64,000 nt of DNA from Pycnopodia helianthoides (GCA_032158295.1 CM063253.1:5921001-5985000); one strand, 5' to 3'; counted from the stretch's first letter, positions 1 through 12,692 are shown. Notes: generated from the sequence alone by a model not told the origin. Program-made: numbers and translations.

Positions 1-199
1 AAATTCGTCGCTTTCCGTGCAAATTACACAAAAACCAAGTTGCATGTCTCGCGTCCATCGATCGTGTACAATGCTTTTTGCACACAGATATCTAACCTAC
101 GTAGGAATTACATGTACATGTGTTGCTCAAGTACAAATCGAATGGGCTGTGCACAAAGCAATGGGTCCTCTAACCGGTTAGGAACCGAATATCAAAGAA

Positions 200-945
200 A
201 TCTCCGACGCATTGCCGTGATTGTGAAAAAACGTAGACTTGTGTAAGTCGGCGACAGGATTGACTCTTTGTATATTCTACAAAAAACGCAACTAAAGGGT
301 TTACAAATGGGTCTAGGACTTCAAAACGAGTTTAGAATTGTACAAGTTTTTTGAGAATAGAAACCTTATTAGACGCCGTACCAATTCCGTGAAAATTTGC
401 CTGGGAATTCGGGTTTTTTCTACTGACAATGTTTTAATAAGTTTTTATGTTTTTAAATTGACCATCAACAACATCTTTCTTGTTTTAAGAAAGAATTGTG
501 TAGTGTAGGACATTTAATTTGAGCTTAATTAAAAAAAATTATGTTTCTGGAAGGCGGATTTGTTTTCACTTTATCCTATGTTTTGTACACAGATACAAAA
601 AGGCGCAATATATGACGTCATTATGACGTCGTCCGTAATTTTAGGCCGGCATGCACATCTACAGTATACCAGAAGTCTAAAACTGAAAAAAGATCGGGGC
701 TATACTTTTTGAGATATGGTGGGCACAAGATTGCCCAATTAAATATTCATGTCATTATAACTCAGCTAATTAATGAAGAATTTGAACAATTTTACTCTTA
801 GAATAATTTCATGTACTAAGCTTCAATTTGATGTAAGATCTGAATCTCCCTTATTTATTTCTTTAGAGATTAGGCTCGTACAAAATCGTGTACAAAAGCT
901 ATGGCAATTTTGACAGAAATAAAGAATAATAATAATAACTAGACA
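200..945 (+). repeat. Dispersed repeat family alpha, copy 1
   Basis: This stretch shares long blocks with 5600-6412 and shorter blocks with 1990-2390 and 8150-8352. Shared landmarks are a block around 416-470 (ttctactgacaatg), a block around 590-690 carrying two TGACGTCA-like palindromes, and a 3' end of (AAT)n at about 925-945. The AAT-rich 3' tail is what one expects of a retroposed element such as a LINE or SINE 3' end. No coding capacity was recognised. The family assignment is open. Confidence 0.6.
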
Positions 946-1049
946 TTAGGTGTTTGTGAACAAACACAAAGCTGTTCCGTTTTTTTTTTTAACTTTGATG
1001 ATACGCTCCAAACATTTAAAGTGAGCCTGACTTTGAGATAGAAGACCCT

Positions 1050-1800
1050 TGACAGGACTTTGTGGTTCAGAACAAGAGATTTTTATAATTTGAACTTCCT
1101 GTTTAGACCGGAAGGAAAGGTCAAAGTTGGGTCATTTGTATGGATAAAATGTCAAGTGTATCACAAGCTACAAGACACCACTTTGATAGGGAATTTATGA
1201 CATGTGGTTCAGGAGATGTGATTTTTAAAAATTGAATGTCCTGTTTGGACCGCTAGGAAAAGTCAAAGTGGGGTCATGCTTTTGAATAAAATGTCAAATG
1301 TGCATTAAGCTACCAGACAGCTCAAAGATTAGGACTCTATGACATACGGTTCAGGAGATCTAACTTGTATACTTTGAACTTCCTGTTTGGACCGGAAGGA
1401 AAGGTCAAAAATTGGGTGATCGTTTTTAATAAAACGTCTCAAGTGTTGTAACCTACATAACAACACAAACCTTACGACTTTGTGACATGTGGTTCAGGAG
1501 ATATGATTATTTAAATTGTGCTTCCTGTTTGGACCAGAAGTAAATGTCAAAAATTGGGTGATCGTTCTTAATAAAACGTCTCAAGTGTTGTAACCTACAT
1601 AACAACACAAACCTTACGACTTTGTAACATGTGGTTCAGGAGATATGATTATTTGAATTGTTGAGCTTCCTGTTTGGACCGGAAGTAAAGGTCAAAGTGG
1701 GGTCATCCGTGTAAACAAAATGTCACGAGTATTGTAAGCTACAAGACAGCACAAACATTACGACTCTATGACATGTGGTTCAGGAGGTATGATTTTTTTA
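1050..1800. repeat. Tandem array, period about 142 bp
   Basis: About five to six diverged units, each with the block 'gtggttcaggaga' followed by 'cttcctgtttggacc' and 'aaggtcaaa'. The anchors fall near 1064, 1203, 1343, 1488, 1629 and 1771, giving a period of 139-145 bp. Units near 1487 and 1628 are the most similar, so the array has kept expanding. No gene is seen in it. Confidence 0.8.
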
Positions 1801-1989
1801 AGTAATAAGTTTGAATTACTGTAACTTGACGCGCGATCTCAGACACACTGCCGTGATTGCGCAATCCAGTGTTTTATCCATGGGGTTATATTTACCAATC
1901 TAATCGTTGATTGATTATAATGATGGTACAATGATTTGTGGATTTTAAGTAGCTAAATTATACTTATTTTGAAATTTGACAAATTAAAT

Positions 1990-2390
1990 ATTTACACTTT
2001 TAGAGCCTTTGGTTTTGTACACAGATACAACACGCGCAATAAATGACGTCATTGTGACGTCGTCCGTAATTTTAGGGCGGGAGGCACATCCAGTATACCG
2101 GACTTCTAAAACTGAAAAAAGTTTGACGATCGGGTGTATACTTTTTGAGATATGGTGCGAACAAGGTTGGCTAATTACATATTCATCTCGCTGTAAATTG
2201 GCTAATTAATCAAGAATTTGAACATATATTACATTCAGAGTTAAATTGATGTCCTAGGCTTCAATTTGATATAGGATCTAACTCTTTCATATTTACCCAA
2301 GAGAACTTTAGGCTATTAGGCTTAAAGAAAAAACGTGTACAAATGCAATGGAATTTGGACATAAACAAAGAATAAGAAAACAAAGAATAT
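1990..2390 (+). repeat. Dispersed repeat family alpha, copy 2 (5'-shortened)
   Basis: Starts within the block that precedes 'tttgtacacagatacaa' and ends in an A-rich tail near 2385. It matches 580-945 and 6030-6412, including the pair of TGACGTCA-like sites and 'aaaactgaaaaaagtttgacgatcgg'. The shorter 5' end fits 5' truncation of a retroposed copy. Confidence 0.6.
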
Positions 2391-2503
2391 TCACACCGCT
2401 GTCACGTGGATAATTAATTAAAAATGTTCGTCCATGACATCTACTACGAACTACTTCTGGGCAACCCGAGGTGCGCGATCTATAATACTTATTATACTCT
2501 TAA

Positions 2504-2875
2504 AGGAACATTACAGAATTGGTTTTTGCTAACAAAACAGTTGCTGGCAGTGTAAGCACTTTATGTAATCCACCATATACATAAACTGACAAACCTGTAG
2601 AAGTTTGAGATCGATCGGCCATCTGGGTCACGAGAAAATAGTGAAAAACCGATTACACATTTTGCATGAAATCGTATAGATTCGCTCACTAAGTGATAAA
2701 CTCCAAGTCGGCAAATTAGTTTATTCATTTCTCATCAAATATGGCATTTCAGACAGAAATATTTCAAGGGATGTTTTCTACTATCATCATCATTAGCCTG
2801 TGTAAGTTTTATGTAAATCTGTGATCAAAAAGTATATTTTACAAGTTTTGTTCTTACCAATTCTGTAATGTTCCT
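2504..2875. mobile_element. TTAA-type MITE, copy 1
   Basis: A 372-bp sequence bounded by inverted repeats: AGGAACATTACAGAATTGG at the left and its complement at the right. It is flanked on both sides by TTAA (2500-2503 and 2876-2879), as a target-site duplication. A second copy lies at 61834-62217. There is no ORF, so it is non-autonomous. TTAA duplications are made by piggyBac and Kolobok transposases. Confidence 0.85.
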
Positions 2876-3120
2876 TTAACTTAAAAGGTGACTGGATGTT
2901 TACCAAACAACACGGACCTGTAGCCACGGTGCCACAATTCACCAATTAATGATTAATTATGGCTAATTGTAGCGGTCCTTTGATTTGTTGTTTTGGCATG
3001 AAACAAAAATTATTAAAAGTATTTCACATTTCAAAACACTTTATGTAATTCAGGATATTAACAATTAACTTATTTTGAAAATATAGTTTAAAAACAGTGT
3101 ATTTGACCAGCAAAACTGAC

Positions 3121-3880
3121 ATAATTTCTAAAGCTTCTCGTAGACTTTATACTCTATGTATACTTAAGAAAGCTAAGGTTCTGTGTTTGACATACTTGCG
3201 GTTTTCATTTGTTACATAAGACCAGTTCTAGAGTATGCCTGCCAAGTATGGCAAACTTCAATAAGCAAGGAGCAAAATAATTCTTTAGAACGTGTGCAGA
3301 AACGAGCCCTTCGTATTATTTTAGGCTATGGATATATTACTTACTCACATGCTCTTACTAATCTTAATATTCCCACTTTAGAATCTAGACGCCATAATCT
3401 GTTGCTTAAGTTTGGTAATAATCTTCGTTGTTCAACAAATTTTTGTCACTTATTACTTCCGGAGAGAACTAACACTTGTAATATGCAACTCAGAGTAGCT
3501 TCGACAACTGGCTTTCACATACCAAAATGCAATACTGAGCGATACAAAAAATCCACGCTACCCTCATTAGCAAGAATCATGAAATAAATTATTGGGTTGC
3601 TGGGTAAATTGTGTGTGTGTGTATAGATGTATGCCTTTGCCTGTTTTTTGATATTCTTTGTTTGTTTTTGATGGCATGATTTTACCAATTTATGCTTAAC
3701 TTTCATTTTCTTGAAAAAAAATGTGTGTGTTTGTGTAAAGATTTAACCTGTTTATTGTTAATTCCATTTTTCTTAACTCTGTAAAAATTTGTAAATTTGA
3801 ATGTTGTCAACCTTTTGGTTGTTTTTTTATTCAGATTAAATAAACCATTAATAATAAAAAAACAAAAAAAACAAAACCAT
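3121..3880 (+). mobile_element. 5'-truncated LINE, C-terminal reverse-transcriptase remnant
   Basis: The reading frame at 3183-3587 gives the end of a non-LTR retrotransposon ORF2: 'YIRPVLEYACQVW', 'LERVQKRALRII', 'IPTLESRRHNLLLKF', then 'ERYKKSTLPSLARI' before the stop. The preceding bases (about 3121-3180) encode the matching upstream piece (KASRRLYTLCILKKAKV) in another frame, so at least one frameshift is present. A 3' region follows, ending in an A-rich tract with AATAAA near 3836-3880. This looks like a dead 5'-truncated insertion of the CR1/jockey type. The clade is not settled. Confidence 0.75.
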
Positions 3881-3889
3881 TTACACTTT

Positions 3890-5215
3890 AAACGCCAAGT
3901 GTTTTGTGCACAGCCAGAAAACGAGCAAGACCAGCATGCACTGCGGCTCTATGGGAAACGCGTTCACACCGTGTATTTGTAAAAAGGTCCATGCTCGTTT
4001 ATTTTGCAGGTTGGTTGCGCAAATTCAAAATGATGCATTGAAGACACAATGTTTTTGATCACATGGGTGGTTGTGTAAACAGGTTTTTTTACTTTAAATT
4101 TTGCTTTTGACAGAGACAAAAAATAACCCTGTGACGGTTCTCGGTTAATTAACAGATCATCCGGTTAAACTTTTGCATTACGGTTCGGATAAACGTTGAA
4201 AAATTCACTCAAAAAGTGTCGCGTAATCTACATTTTCACAGCACAATATCCCAACAATATCCCGTTAAATTTTTACACACACACATCATTCCCAATTTAC
4301 AGGCTCGTAGTTTTTGTTATTTCAATACAAGTGCATGCAGCAATATTTGTAAGAAACATTGACACTAGGTGGCGCTCCACAACAATTTGATTGCGCATGC
4401 TCGTTTATTTTGCAGGGTCAATGCGCAACGTCAAAATGCTGCAATGAAGAATGAAGACACAATATTTTTGATCACATGTGCGGTTGTGTAAACAGGTTTT
4501 TTTTACTTGAAATTGTGTTAATGAAACTGCTCTTAAGTGAAAATTTACGACACAAATTCGCACGATATAATTCGCAGCGGTTGAGCTGTGCTCAACTCTT
4601 GCAAATTATTTGCAGCGAAAACAGAGTTGTGACGTCAATTTCGCTTCGCATTTGCATTCACAGGAAGTATGAACCGGGCTTAACATGGGTCACCAACTGT
4701 TTCAGAAACGGTTACACATTTACAAAAAATTACCTTGAATGTGCAGGCTTATACGTAAGCCTGTAGTGGTTACTTGGTTAAGTGACAGATCATCCGGTTA
4801 AATTTTTACATTTGTACGGTTCGGATAAACGTTGAAAAATTTACTTAAAAAGTCCCGCTTAACGCTGACCATAATAACTGTGATCACAATTTTAAACAGC
4901 ACATATTATAATTCCCAATTTACAGGCTTGCAGTCTTTGTATAATTTCACTACTACTGTGCGTAAAGCAATATTTTGTGAAAAAACAACGAACGCTAGGG
5001 GGCGTTCCACAACAATTTGACTGCGCATGCTCGTATATTTTGCAGGGTTGAATGCGAAATCAAAAGGCTGCTGTGGAGATGCAATGTTTTTGATTATATA
5101 TGTTCGGTTGTGTAAACAGGTTTTTTTTATTTGAAATTTTGTTCATTGAACAGATAGTTACTCGAAGTAACCGACCGTTTTAGAAACGGTTACACGCTTA
5201 CAAAAATAACCTTAA
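3890..5215. repeat. Diverged direct repeats of about 0.4-0.6 kb, three copies
   Basis: The block 'gcatgctcgt.tattttgcagg' followed by 'atgtttttgatcacat' and 'ttgtgtaaacaggtttttt' occurs near 3990-4090, 4395-4500 and 5028-5120. A second block, 'ggttcggataaacgttgaaaaatt', occurs near 4184 and 4818. A third, 'ggcg.tccacaacaatttga', occurs near 4370 and 5000. The copies are diverged, so the duplications are old. No gene is seen here. Confidence 0.65.
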
Positions 5216-5599
5216 AAGCATAGGCTTAATGTAAAGCTTGGTCAATGCTGTTGTATTAAAATCGTAATTGTAACAAATTTTGTGCCCTTTCATCCGATCG
5301 AGTATGTTATTTTTCTTGTTAGGCTAAAAAAGTAAATTTATATGGGATATGAGTTGATTGTTATTTTTGGCTCTTCACCCCAAATATAACACTGTCCCTA
5401 TAGCCATGGGGAATGGTAATTACTCTTCACCTTTCCTCACCAAATTTGTGGTTTTCTGACGAACGGGTTTCCCAGCGCAAATAAGTCGCACCCGCTGATC
5501 GTCCAAAAACCCAGACGGTTGTTGTCTATACGTTCACGCTAAATCTGAAAAACGATCTTGAGCGGTTTTCCTCTCGACGCTGAGAGATTACAAAAATTA

Positions 5600-6412
5600 T
5601 TCTTCTCATTTCTTGTGAACGTAAACTTGTGTCAGTCGTTGCAGGAATGACTCTATTTATACTCACATCACAAAACGCAACATCATGGGTCAAAAACCGG
5701 CTAAAGACTTGTAGAGTTGCAAAAAATGCAAGCAAGAGTACCGTTAAACTCCTATAGCGCCCTCAACTTTAAAAAAAATTGTGAATGAAGACTCCTTTTC
5801 GTATATAAACACATATCAAATTGTAGGCAGAGTTTTCATGGTGTTAAATTCGACTGAGAATTTTGTTTTTTTCTACTGACAATGTTTTAATAAGTGTTGA
5901 TGCTTTTAAACTGACTGTCAATAAAATCTTTCTTGTTTAAAAAAAGATTTGTGTAATCTTGGACATTAATTTGAGCTTTATCGAAAAATTATGTTTCTGG
6001 AAGTCAGATTTGTTTTCACTTTATCCTGTCTGTTTTGTGCACAGATACAAAACGCGCAATAAATTACGTCATTGTGACGTCGTTCGTAATTTTAGGCCGG
6101 AAGACACATCTACAGTACACCAGAAGTCTAAAACTGAAAAAAGTTTGACGATCGGTGGTATGCTTTTTGACATATGGTTCTAACAAAGATGGCTAATGAA
6201 ATATATTCACATCGTTGTAAAGTGGCTAATTAATTAAAAAATTTACCAGTATTAAAATAATTGTTTAGTTTTTGTACTAGGCTTCAGTTTGATTTAGGAT
6301 CTAAGTCTTTCATAATCACTAAGTTTTTTTTTTTAAAGAATTAAACAAAATTGTGTACAAATGCTATGGGGATTTAGGCAGATAGAAAGAATAATAATAA
6401 TAACTAGAATTG
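5600..6412 (+). repeat. Dispersed repeat family alpha, copy 3
   Basis: This is the fullest copy. It matches copy 1 (200-945) over most of its length and matches copy 4 (8150-8352) over 5782-5900. It contains the TGACGTCA-like sites near 6063-6080 and ends in (AAT)n at about 6390-6412. No coding region was recognised. Confidence 0.6.
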
Positions 6413-6700
6413 TGACCCATAAGCCTAAGGAGAAGATGCTGTATAAATGTAAGTTTTAGACGTGGGAGGAAAAGCCCAATGGGAAAACCTACGCAATCGG
6501 GACTGAAAACCCAATCCACATGCAAGGCCCCAGTCTGGGTCACAGAACTGCAAGGCAGGGAAGAAACCACGAATTTGCCAACAGAGGACATGTCCTGGGT
6601 TACATTAAAGCGCATACAAGAAGAAACTGAAGTTAATAATAATAATAATAATGGGTTTATAGAGCGCCTTAAGCCTCAAAGCGCTTTACAGTAAAACAAT
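6399..6700 (-). repeat. SINE-like element in reverse orientation
   Basis: The reverse complement of 6415-6530 matches the body of the SINE found five times in the X spacers: 'atgtggatt.ggttttc', then 'ggttttccc', then 'ttttcctc.cac.tctaaaactt'. The tRNA-like head is not clear in this copy. An (AAT)n tract and 'gcgctttaca' follow to about 6700, possibly from a second element. Confidence 0.5.
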
Positions 6701-8150
6701 AAGGACAAATTTAAGAAAAATGCAAAAAATTAATATGAAATTCAAGTGAATTGGACGAATTTAGGGGAAAAGGTGAATGGTAATAAACACACAAATATAC
6801 CTAAATTTTATCTAAGTTACATAACTACAAAGACAAACGTATCGAACGCGAAAGAAGGGATAAAAAGGGTGTAAAAAAGTTTACTCTGGAACTGAAAACA
6901 AACATGATCAACAAACGATATGCCGCAGATAATTTGGATTGTGTGAATGGGGGAAGCGGCAATCCATGCAGGTAGAGATGCAGCAGGGGAGTCTAGTGCA
7001 TGAGCGATTGGAAGATGAGTAGTGAAAACTCGGGATGCAGGAAGCCAGTGGAGTTTGTGTTTTAGTGGAGTAGGTTGACAGTGAGCGAGGGGAGGTGGGG
7101 AGAGGGAGGGGGCAAACACAAGTCAAGCTGCGACGTTTGCATAGTGTTAGCCAGAGGGGGGGGGGGGTGTCTGGATGTCTTTTGAACACCCTGTTTTAAA
7201 TTTGGACACCCTGTTTTATCTGTCATTTACATGTAAATGTATTGTAAGTGATCACTTTGGACACCCAGATTTTAAATTTCCAGCAAGTTTGGACACCCTT
7301 TTATAGCAAATCCTGGTTAAAACCCATGGACGTTTGGGTTGGGAGAAACTGGGGTCGATCAAGCACATTCTAGCCGTTTCCACTTTGTAGAGGACATAAT
7401 AATCTAGACACAATAAAACAAAGGCCCTCAATGTGTTCTGCTAGCCGCAAGCTGTGGAGGTTACTCATTGCTTTACCCATATGGGGATGAATATTAATGA
7501 GAGTAAGTTTGATGCTACTGGTTACCTTTTATTAGTGTGTTATAACTCGGTACATTCTAAAATACCAAGCATGCAGTTAGGATACCCGATACAAAAAGAA
7601 AGTGAATCTTAATGAACACTAATTGCGAAAGTGAACTTCAGCAAAATCTGCTGTCAACCATCGCGTTTCTAAACTAGAACTGTTTAACACAAATGACCTT
7701 GGCAAGAATGAAATTGTGATGACTATTATATTGGAACTTATTCAAAAAACTTTAGGAACCCCCCCCCCCCTTAAAACAAATACATAAATCTGATTTTAAT
7801 AACCCGAAACAGAGAGTTGATGATGCAGTTCTGTCAGAAGTTTCTTTTTCAGAATCTATATTCCTGGTTATATTTCTACAAGGATGAAACTGTGACAAAA
7901 AAATTTGAACTTATTCAACAATATTTTGGGGTGGAAAAAAAAAAAAAAAAAAAACTAAAACAAATAAAGCTGAGTATAAATATCCCGAAATAGAGAGTTT
8001 GACTCAATTCTGCTGTCAGCGAAGTTTCTCTTTCAGAATCTACATTAACGGATATAAAAAGGAATGACAGTTTTTTGTTGGAATTTAATTTTCTACAATC
8101 TCCAACTAGAGCGCTGCATGGATCTGAAACAACTGGTGTTTGTCTTTCTA
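6700..8150. other. Non-genic stretch with low-complexity and small duplications
   Basis: I see no supportable gene. The contents are a G-rich run near 7153-7168, short direct repeats of 'ggacaccctgtttta' near 7180-7300, a C-run near 7759-7770, an A-run near 7936-7955, and a roughly 180-bp diverged duplication (about 7790-7870 against 7975-8055, anchored on 'cccgaaa.agagagtt'). Confidence 0.6.
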
Positions 8151-8352
8151 GTTTGTGAATGAAGACTCCTTTTCGTATATAAACACATATCAAATTGTAG
8201 GCAGAGTTTTCATGGTGTTAAATTCGACTGAGAATTTTGTTTTTTCTACTGACAATGTTTTTATAAGTTTTGATGCTTTTAAACGGACTGTCCAAAATTG
8301 TGTACATCAAATGCTATGGGGATTTAGGCAGATAGAAATAATAATAATAATA
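8150..8352 (+). repeat. Dispersed repeat family alpha, copy 4 (internally deleted)
   Basis: The block 8150-8290 is nearly identical to 5777-5930. It then jumps directly to the 3' end block 'gctatggggatttaggcagatag' and an (AAT)n tail, so the middle of the element is missing. Confidence 0.65.
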
Positions 8353-8605
8353 ATACAAAATAATAAAAATCTCGACGAAAACAAAACCTGTTCCGACTTC
8401 TAAGAAGTCAGAACAGCTAATAAAAATATTAATTCCGACAAAAACAGAACCTGGGGAAGTATAACAATGGAAACGGCTTTGTTAAAAAAGTGCGTGATGT
8501 TTTCCAATTTGTTTTGAAGTGTACCAGGGGGAGATATTTTTCACAGTGCGTTGTGTTTTATTCGCACTCCATTGATATGATTGATTGTCGTCTAGAATAT
8601 TGCAT

Positions 8606-9532
8606 CTACTTTACCATTATGTATGTACAGAGAATGAGAAGGATGGTGATGACGAAAAATGTAACAGCGAAGACCAAGACAACTATGAAAGCTATAATCC
8701 ATGGAGTTGGAATTGGGGCTGGATCAGACGAGCAGAGATTTGCAGCTGTTATCTGCTCTAGTGTTATGGGCTCTGTCATGGTGTCCCTCACTGTAATCGA
8801 CCCGATATGACAAACACGTTGCATAGTAGTGAAATACATCGATGCAATGACGCAATCGAATGCAATACCATTATCAGCACCATCCACAGTTATATTTGAT
8901 GTCCTTACAACTGTATCGATATCATCGTTGATTACTGATGTCCACGTGTATCCAGTAGTCTGTATAGTGGGATTGATCGTCATTGTGACTGTTCCGTGAC
9001 TGCTCTCAGATGAACACCTCATATGTAACTGTGTCCCTGCGTCTACTGTAATGGGTCCAGAAGGGGAGCACATAGGGAAGGACTCACTGGGGAAGTAAAA
9101 CACTGACAGTATTACATTGGATGTGGCTACGATGTAGTTACCTCCGCCCGGTATTGGGTCTCTGACATTACACACATATTCATCAGTATCGTTCCTCTGC
9201 ACATTGGTGATGGTAAAGTCTTGGACAACTGTTTGAGTAGCCATATCTACCAATGTATCGAAGATGAATCGTCTATTCGTATGAACAGTGGTTTCACCCC
9301 ATCTCAGGGTCTGTACCGGGTCCTCAGTCCTCCACTCCACGATATGATCCGACTCGAGGTTTGTAGCGGTACACCTCATATCAACCTGCCCGCCCTCCTT
9401 ACGATCAGCCTCTGGTGTTAAGATCTCCGCATACACTGCTGATTGAGCAGTGACAACCATCAGGAATCCGCCTGCATCAAGTGAACACCAAACACACACC
9501 AGCAAAACATACATGGAGATCCTTCCATCCAT
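8606..9532 (-). CDS. Ig-domain receptor of the array, cytoplasmic tail deleted
   Basis: A 308-residue single-exon protein. Residues 1-30 form a signal peptide. Ig1 has C54, W67 and the DTDEYVC end of a V-type fold. Ig2 carries the four cysteines typical of the family. A short stalk and one hydrophobic helix without charged residues follow. Just after the helix the frame runs seven residues and stops. Compared with the S gene at 19386, about 300 bp coding for the whole tyrosine-rich tail is missing, and the helix is joined to what is elsewhere the 3' untranslated region near 'gtatgtacag'. The start has A at -3 and G at +4. The 5' flank is of the L-gene type but the helix is S-type, so the gene is a mosaic. 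It could be a decoy, an adaptor-dependent receptor or a decaying copy. Confidence 0.85.
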   Translation of the reverse strand: MDGRISMYVLLVCVWCSLDAGGFLMVVTAQSAVYAEILTPEADRKEGGQVDMRCTATNLESDHIVEWRTEDPVQTLRWGETTVHTNRRFIFDTLVDMATQTVVQDFTITNVQRNDTDEYVCNVRDPIPGGGNYIVATSNVILSVFYFPSESFPMCSPSGPITVDAGTQLHMRCSSESSHGTVTMTINPTIQTTGYTWTSVINDDIDTVVRTSNITVDGADNGIAFDCVIASMYFTTMQRVCHIGSITVRDTMTEPITLEQITAANLCSSDPAPIPTPWIIAFIVVLVFAVTFFVITILLILCTYIMVK

Positions 9533-12500
9533 TGTATTGAATCTGAGTTTATTAAGTTGCTATTAAATCATTCCTGGAGAAGACGGATATAGAGTGGAAA
9601 TGCCTGAAATATAATGATCCTGCGTTCACACCCAACTCAATGTAACAGTGATTTAATGTACTTGTATTTAACGATGAAGTTTAACTTGATTTTACTTCCT
9701 CATACTGAGCAACACACGTCTGGGTTTTCATGTTGTCGAGTCATCTTTACAGGGAGGGTCAAACATCACAGCTCAACTGAAACTAGAACAAATATACCTC
9801 AACTAACACATCATCATAAAAATACTGCAGTACTTTAGCACGACCACAAAGCAACTGATTGTATAACATTTGAAAGTTCGAACAAGGTCTAATGGTGGGA
9901 AGAAACAACTGAAGAGACAAAACACGGTGAGAAAACGAAAGAGGAGTTTCATTGAAAAGGGAATAGACTATTAACGCCAGTGATTACTAACAAGTTCTTA
10001 AATTATTATTGAATGAAACTTGTACCATGCAGTTCAAAACTAATGTTCGCCACCAGAATGAAAAACCGTTCAACTTTCACCGAATAAGTTATTAAAACAT
10101 GTCACTTGAGGTTTTTGCAACAATAGTACAGAGCTAAAATGTCGACAAATATCTTTAAATACACTCGACACAACCAATAAGTTAATTTAAATCAATCATT
10201 TCGCATTGATTCAATTCGACTGAATCATGAGACTTGCTGATACGTGGTATGCTTCCGATGCAAAATGCCCCGTCCCCAAATTTCCTAGCAGTATTATGGA
10301 GTGGTACACATCCTAGCATTAACTTAGCAGTAGACGGCGCCCTCTATCTAGTCTCCCTGTCTAGTATGTATTCCTTTTGAATGACAGATAATTTAATATA
10401 ATCCATAGTACATGAAGAGTGGTAACTGTAACAACTAGTTAATCCTAAAAAAAGAAAAAGAAAAAAAAGAGTTGTACCTTTGAGTTGCAAACGTAGTTAA
10501 AACCTCTAAATGTGTATACAGAAAAAGCGGCTTTTAAAAGTTTCAACGAAGTGACGTCACTAACGTACAACCCGCAAAAACCAAACTCAAGAAGAGCCTC
10601 GGAAATGACGTACAATGTCAGAAGGGTGATAATAAGATGGAAGACGATGATGGGATTATCATTTTCAAAGTGCTTTACAAAATCATTATTTTACACGAAC
10701 AGTATAAATATTGTGAAGTAAACAAGGTGCAAATTTATTGGGGCTGATGCACTAACAGTTTTTTCTTAAAGCTTTTGTACAACATTCTTACCGATATCAA
10801 CCGATCGTTTTCATTCTGGAAGCCTACTCCCTATAAAGTTCAAACACACCACTACCAATTTTCAGAGAATTATACCGATATGAAAAACACTGAGGGTCAC
10901 GCATTTTCTTAAATTTGAATTGCCGCGGTCTTTTCAAAGAGTTATAAATATGAACAAAATCCCTGACCAATAATATGACCTTTTATTCATTGTTGTCCTT
11001 ATTAGTTGACGGGATCACATAATGTAGTCGACCTATTAATCATGTTTTTTGTTAGTTGATCACATATTTACGTTGTACCAGTTTGAATCCACAACGAATA
11101 ATTTAAAACGGGGTCTGATCAGACAATCGAGCACTCTAGATAACTGAAACGCAGTGAGCCATAGAAGGGAGGAGCACATTTTCACCACTTGATTTATTCA
11201 CCATCGATGGTTAATCTATAAAGGAGTCAACTTTTTGATATTGCACGATCATTTTTATCCTCCTGGGTGAGTTGATGTAAAATTTAGGAAAATGTTATTT
11301 CTCTAGAGAGAGCTTAGTTTAAAGCTCATCCCGAAAGTAGTATTGAAACGTAATAACGCTGATCTAGCAGCTACGAAATATTATAAAGTGTTTATAAGAC
11401 TCACCACTGCCATAACTTAAAAAAATTAATTGAAATTTAGAACCGGTGTCATAGGGAAATCTGTCCTCCTGAGATTCTGTCCCTCATATGGGAAATTAAC
11501 ATGGGCTGAAGGAGGATGATTCAAAAGAAGGCGCTATCAGAAGAAGTTTCTACACAGTTCGCCGTATGGGGGACAGAATCTCCGGGGACAGAATCTCCTC
11601 CCGCACCGGCAGCCATCTTGAAAAAAACCTACTTTGGACACACTTGGGAGAATTTAATGTGAACTTGATTTATTGTAAATGGTCATAAAAGGCCGGCTAC
11701 TGTTAAAAGTGTATCAGAAATAACGTAATCGTCATTTGTAAGAGAGAATAGAGAATTTTAGCGAATATCCTGTTGCACAAGGGAGTACTGATAACATTTG
11801 AATTCAAAAGTCAACAGAGGGGTCACTTTTTAAATCTTTTTGAAATGCATTTTTTATTATGAAGTTATAGCTTTATGTCGATTTATTAATTTACAGCAGT
11901 GAAGTTACTCCATCTCCGCTTAATCATTGAGGATGATGAGAGGTTTGATCAAACAGCATCTTAACAAAAATGGAACAGGTAAGGAAATATGTTCTTAAAC
12001 TTTACATTGTAATTTGATTTGATTTATCAAAGAGTAAAAGTAGTGAAAAGTTGTACATTATCTTCATTGAATGGAGTCTGGACCGAGCCGAATTAGTCTA
12101 ATTCCGCTGGGCAGTGACACGAAACCGTTGCCTGTAATTCTTTTTCTTCAGATGTCATTATTGCGTCACTTTTAAGTATTGATTTAATTCGCATGGAATG
12201 ATAAGAGCTTCGTTTTGCTTAAAGTCGGTATTTGACACACAAATAGTTATGAAGCCATCACCTCACTTGTTCTGATCCTTACAGTAGTTCGTACACCACC
12301 ACCTATAGCTGTAGTTTTAGTTGCTGACTGTTTGTTTGAAATGTTTATGTATGTACAATTTTTTTTACAGGAGGTAATATTGAGTCCTCCGACACTAACG
12401 TTAATTCTTGTTGGCTAGTGTGAGTTTTAAATGCTCAAGTAGGAATATCGTAATAATTCTAACATTAATTTGTTTAAAGATTGTTATAAAACGCAGATCC

Positions 12501-12692
12501 AATCAAAGCTAGAAACTGTCTTTTCTTGGTTCGTAGATTATGTTTTACTTTTTGTATTGAAGCGTACTAGGGGAGATATTTGTTCACAGTGCGTTATGTA
12601 CTTGTGTATTATCCGCACTCCATTGAAATGAGTGATTTTCTGCCAGAATACCGCATCTGCTATAACGTTATATACACGTATATCATAAATGT
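9533..12692. other. Y spacer, copy 1
   Basis: About 3.2 kb between two receptor genes, homologous to 16109-19385, 25952-27480, 33038-34954 plus 43013-46244, and 52419-57005. No coding gene is supportable. Conserved points are a palindromic TGACGTCA near 10552, a plus-strand TATAAA at 11217-11222 followed by a GTGAGT donor-like site near 11269, and an AG...GTAAGG bounded segment near 11896-11980. Short plus-strand ORFs here are not conserved as proteins. Confidence 0.6.

Noticed and set aside
1050..1800. CRISPR-like array
   Set aside because: Repeats are long, contiguous and diverged without unique spacers, in an animal genome.
6817..7189. Minus-strand frames rich in Pro, Ser and Thr
   Set aside because: Low-complexity opposite a G-rich tract, no conserved motif.
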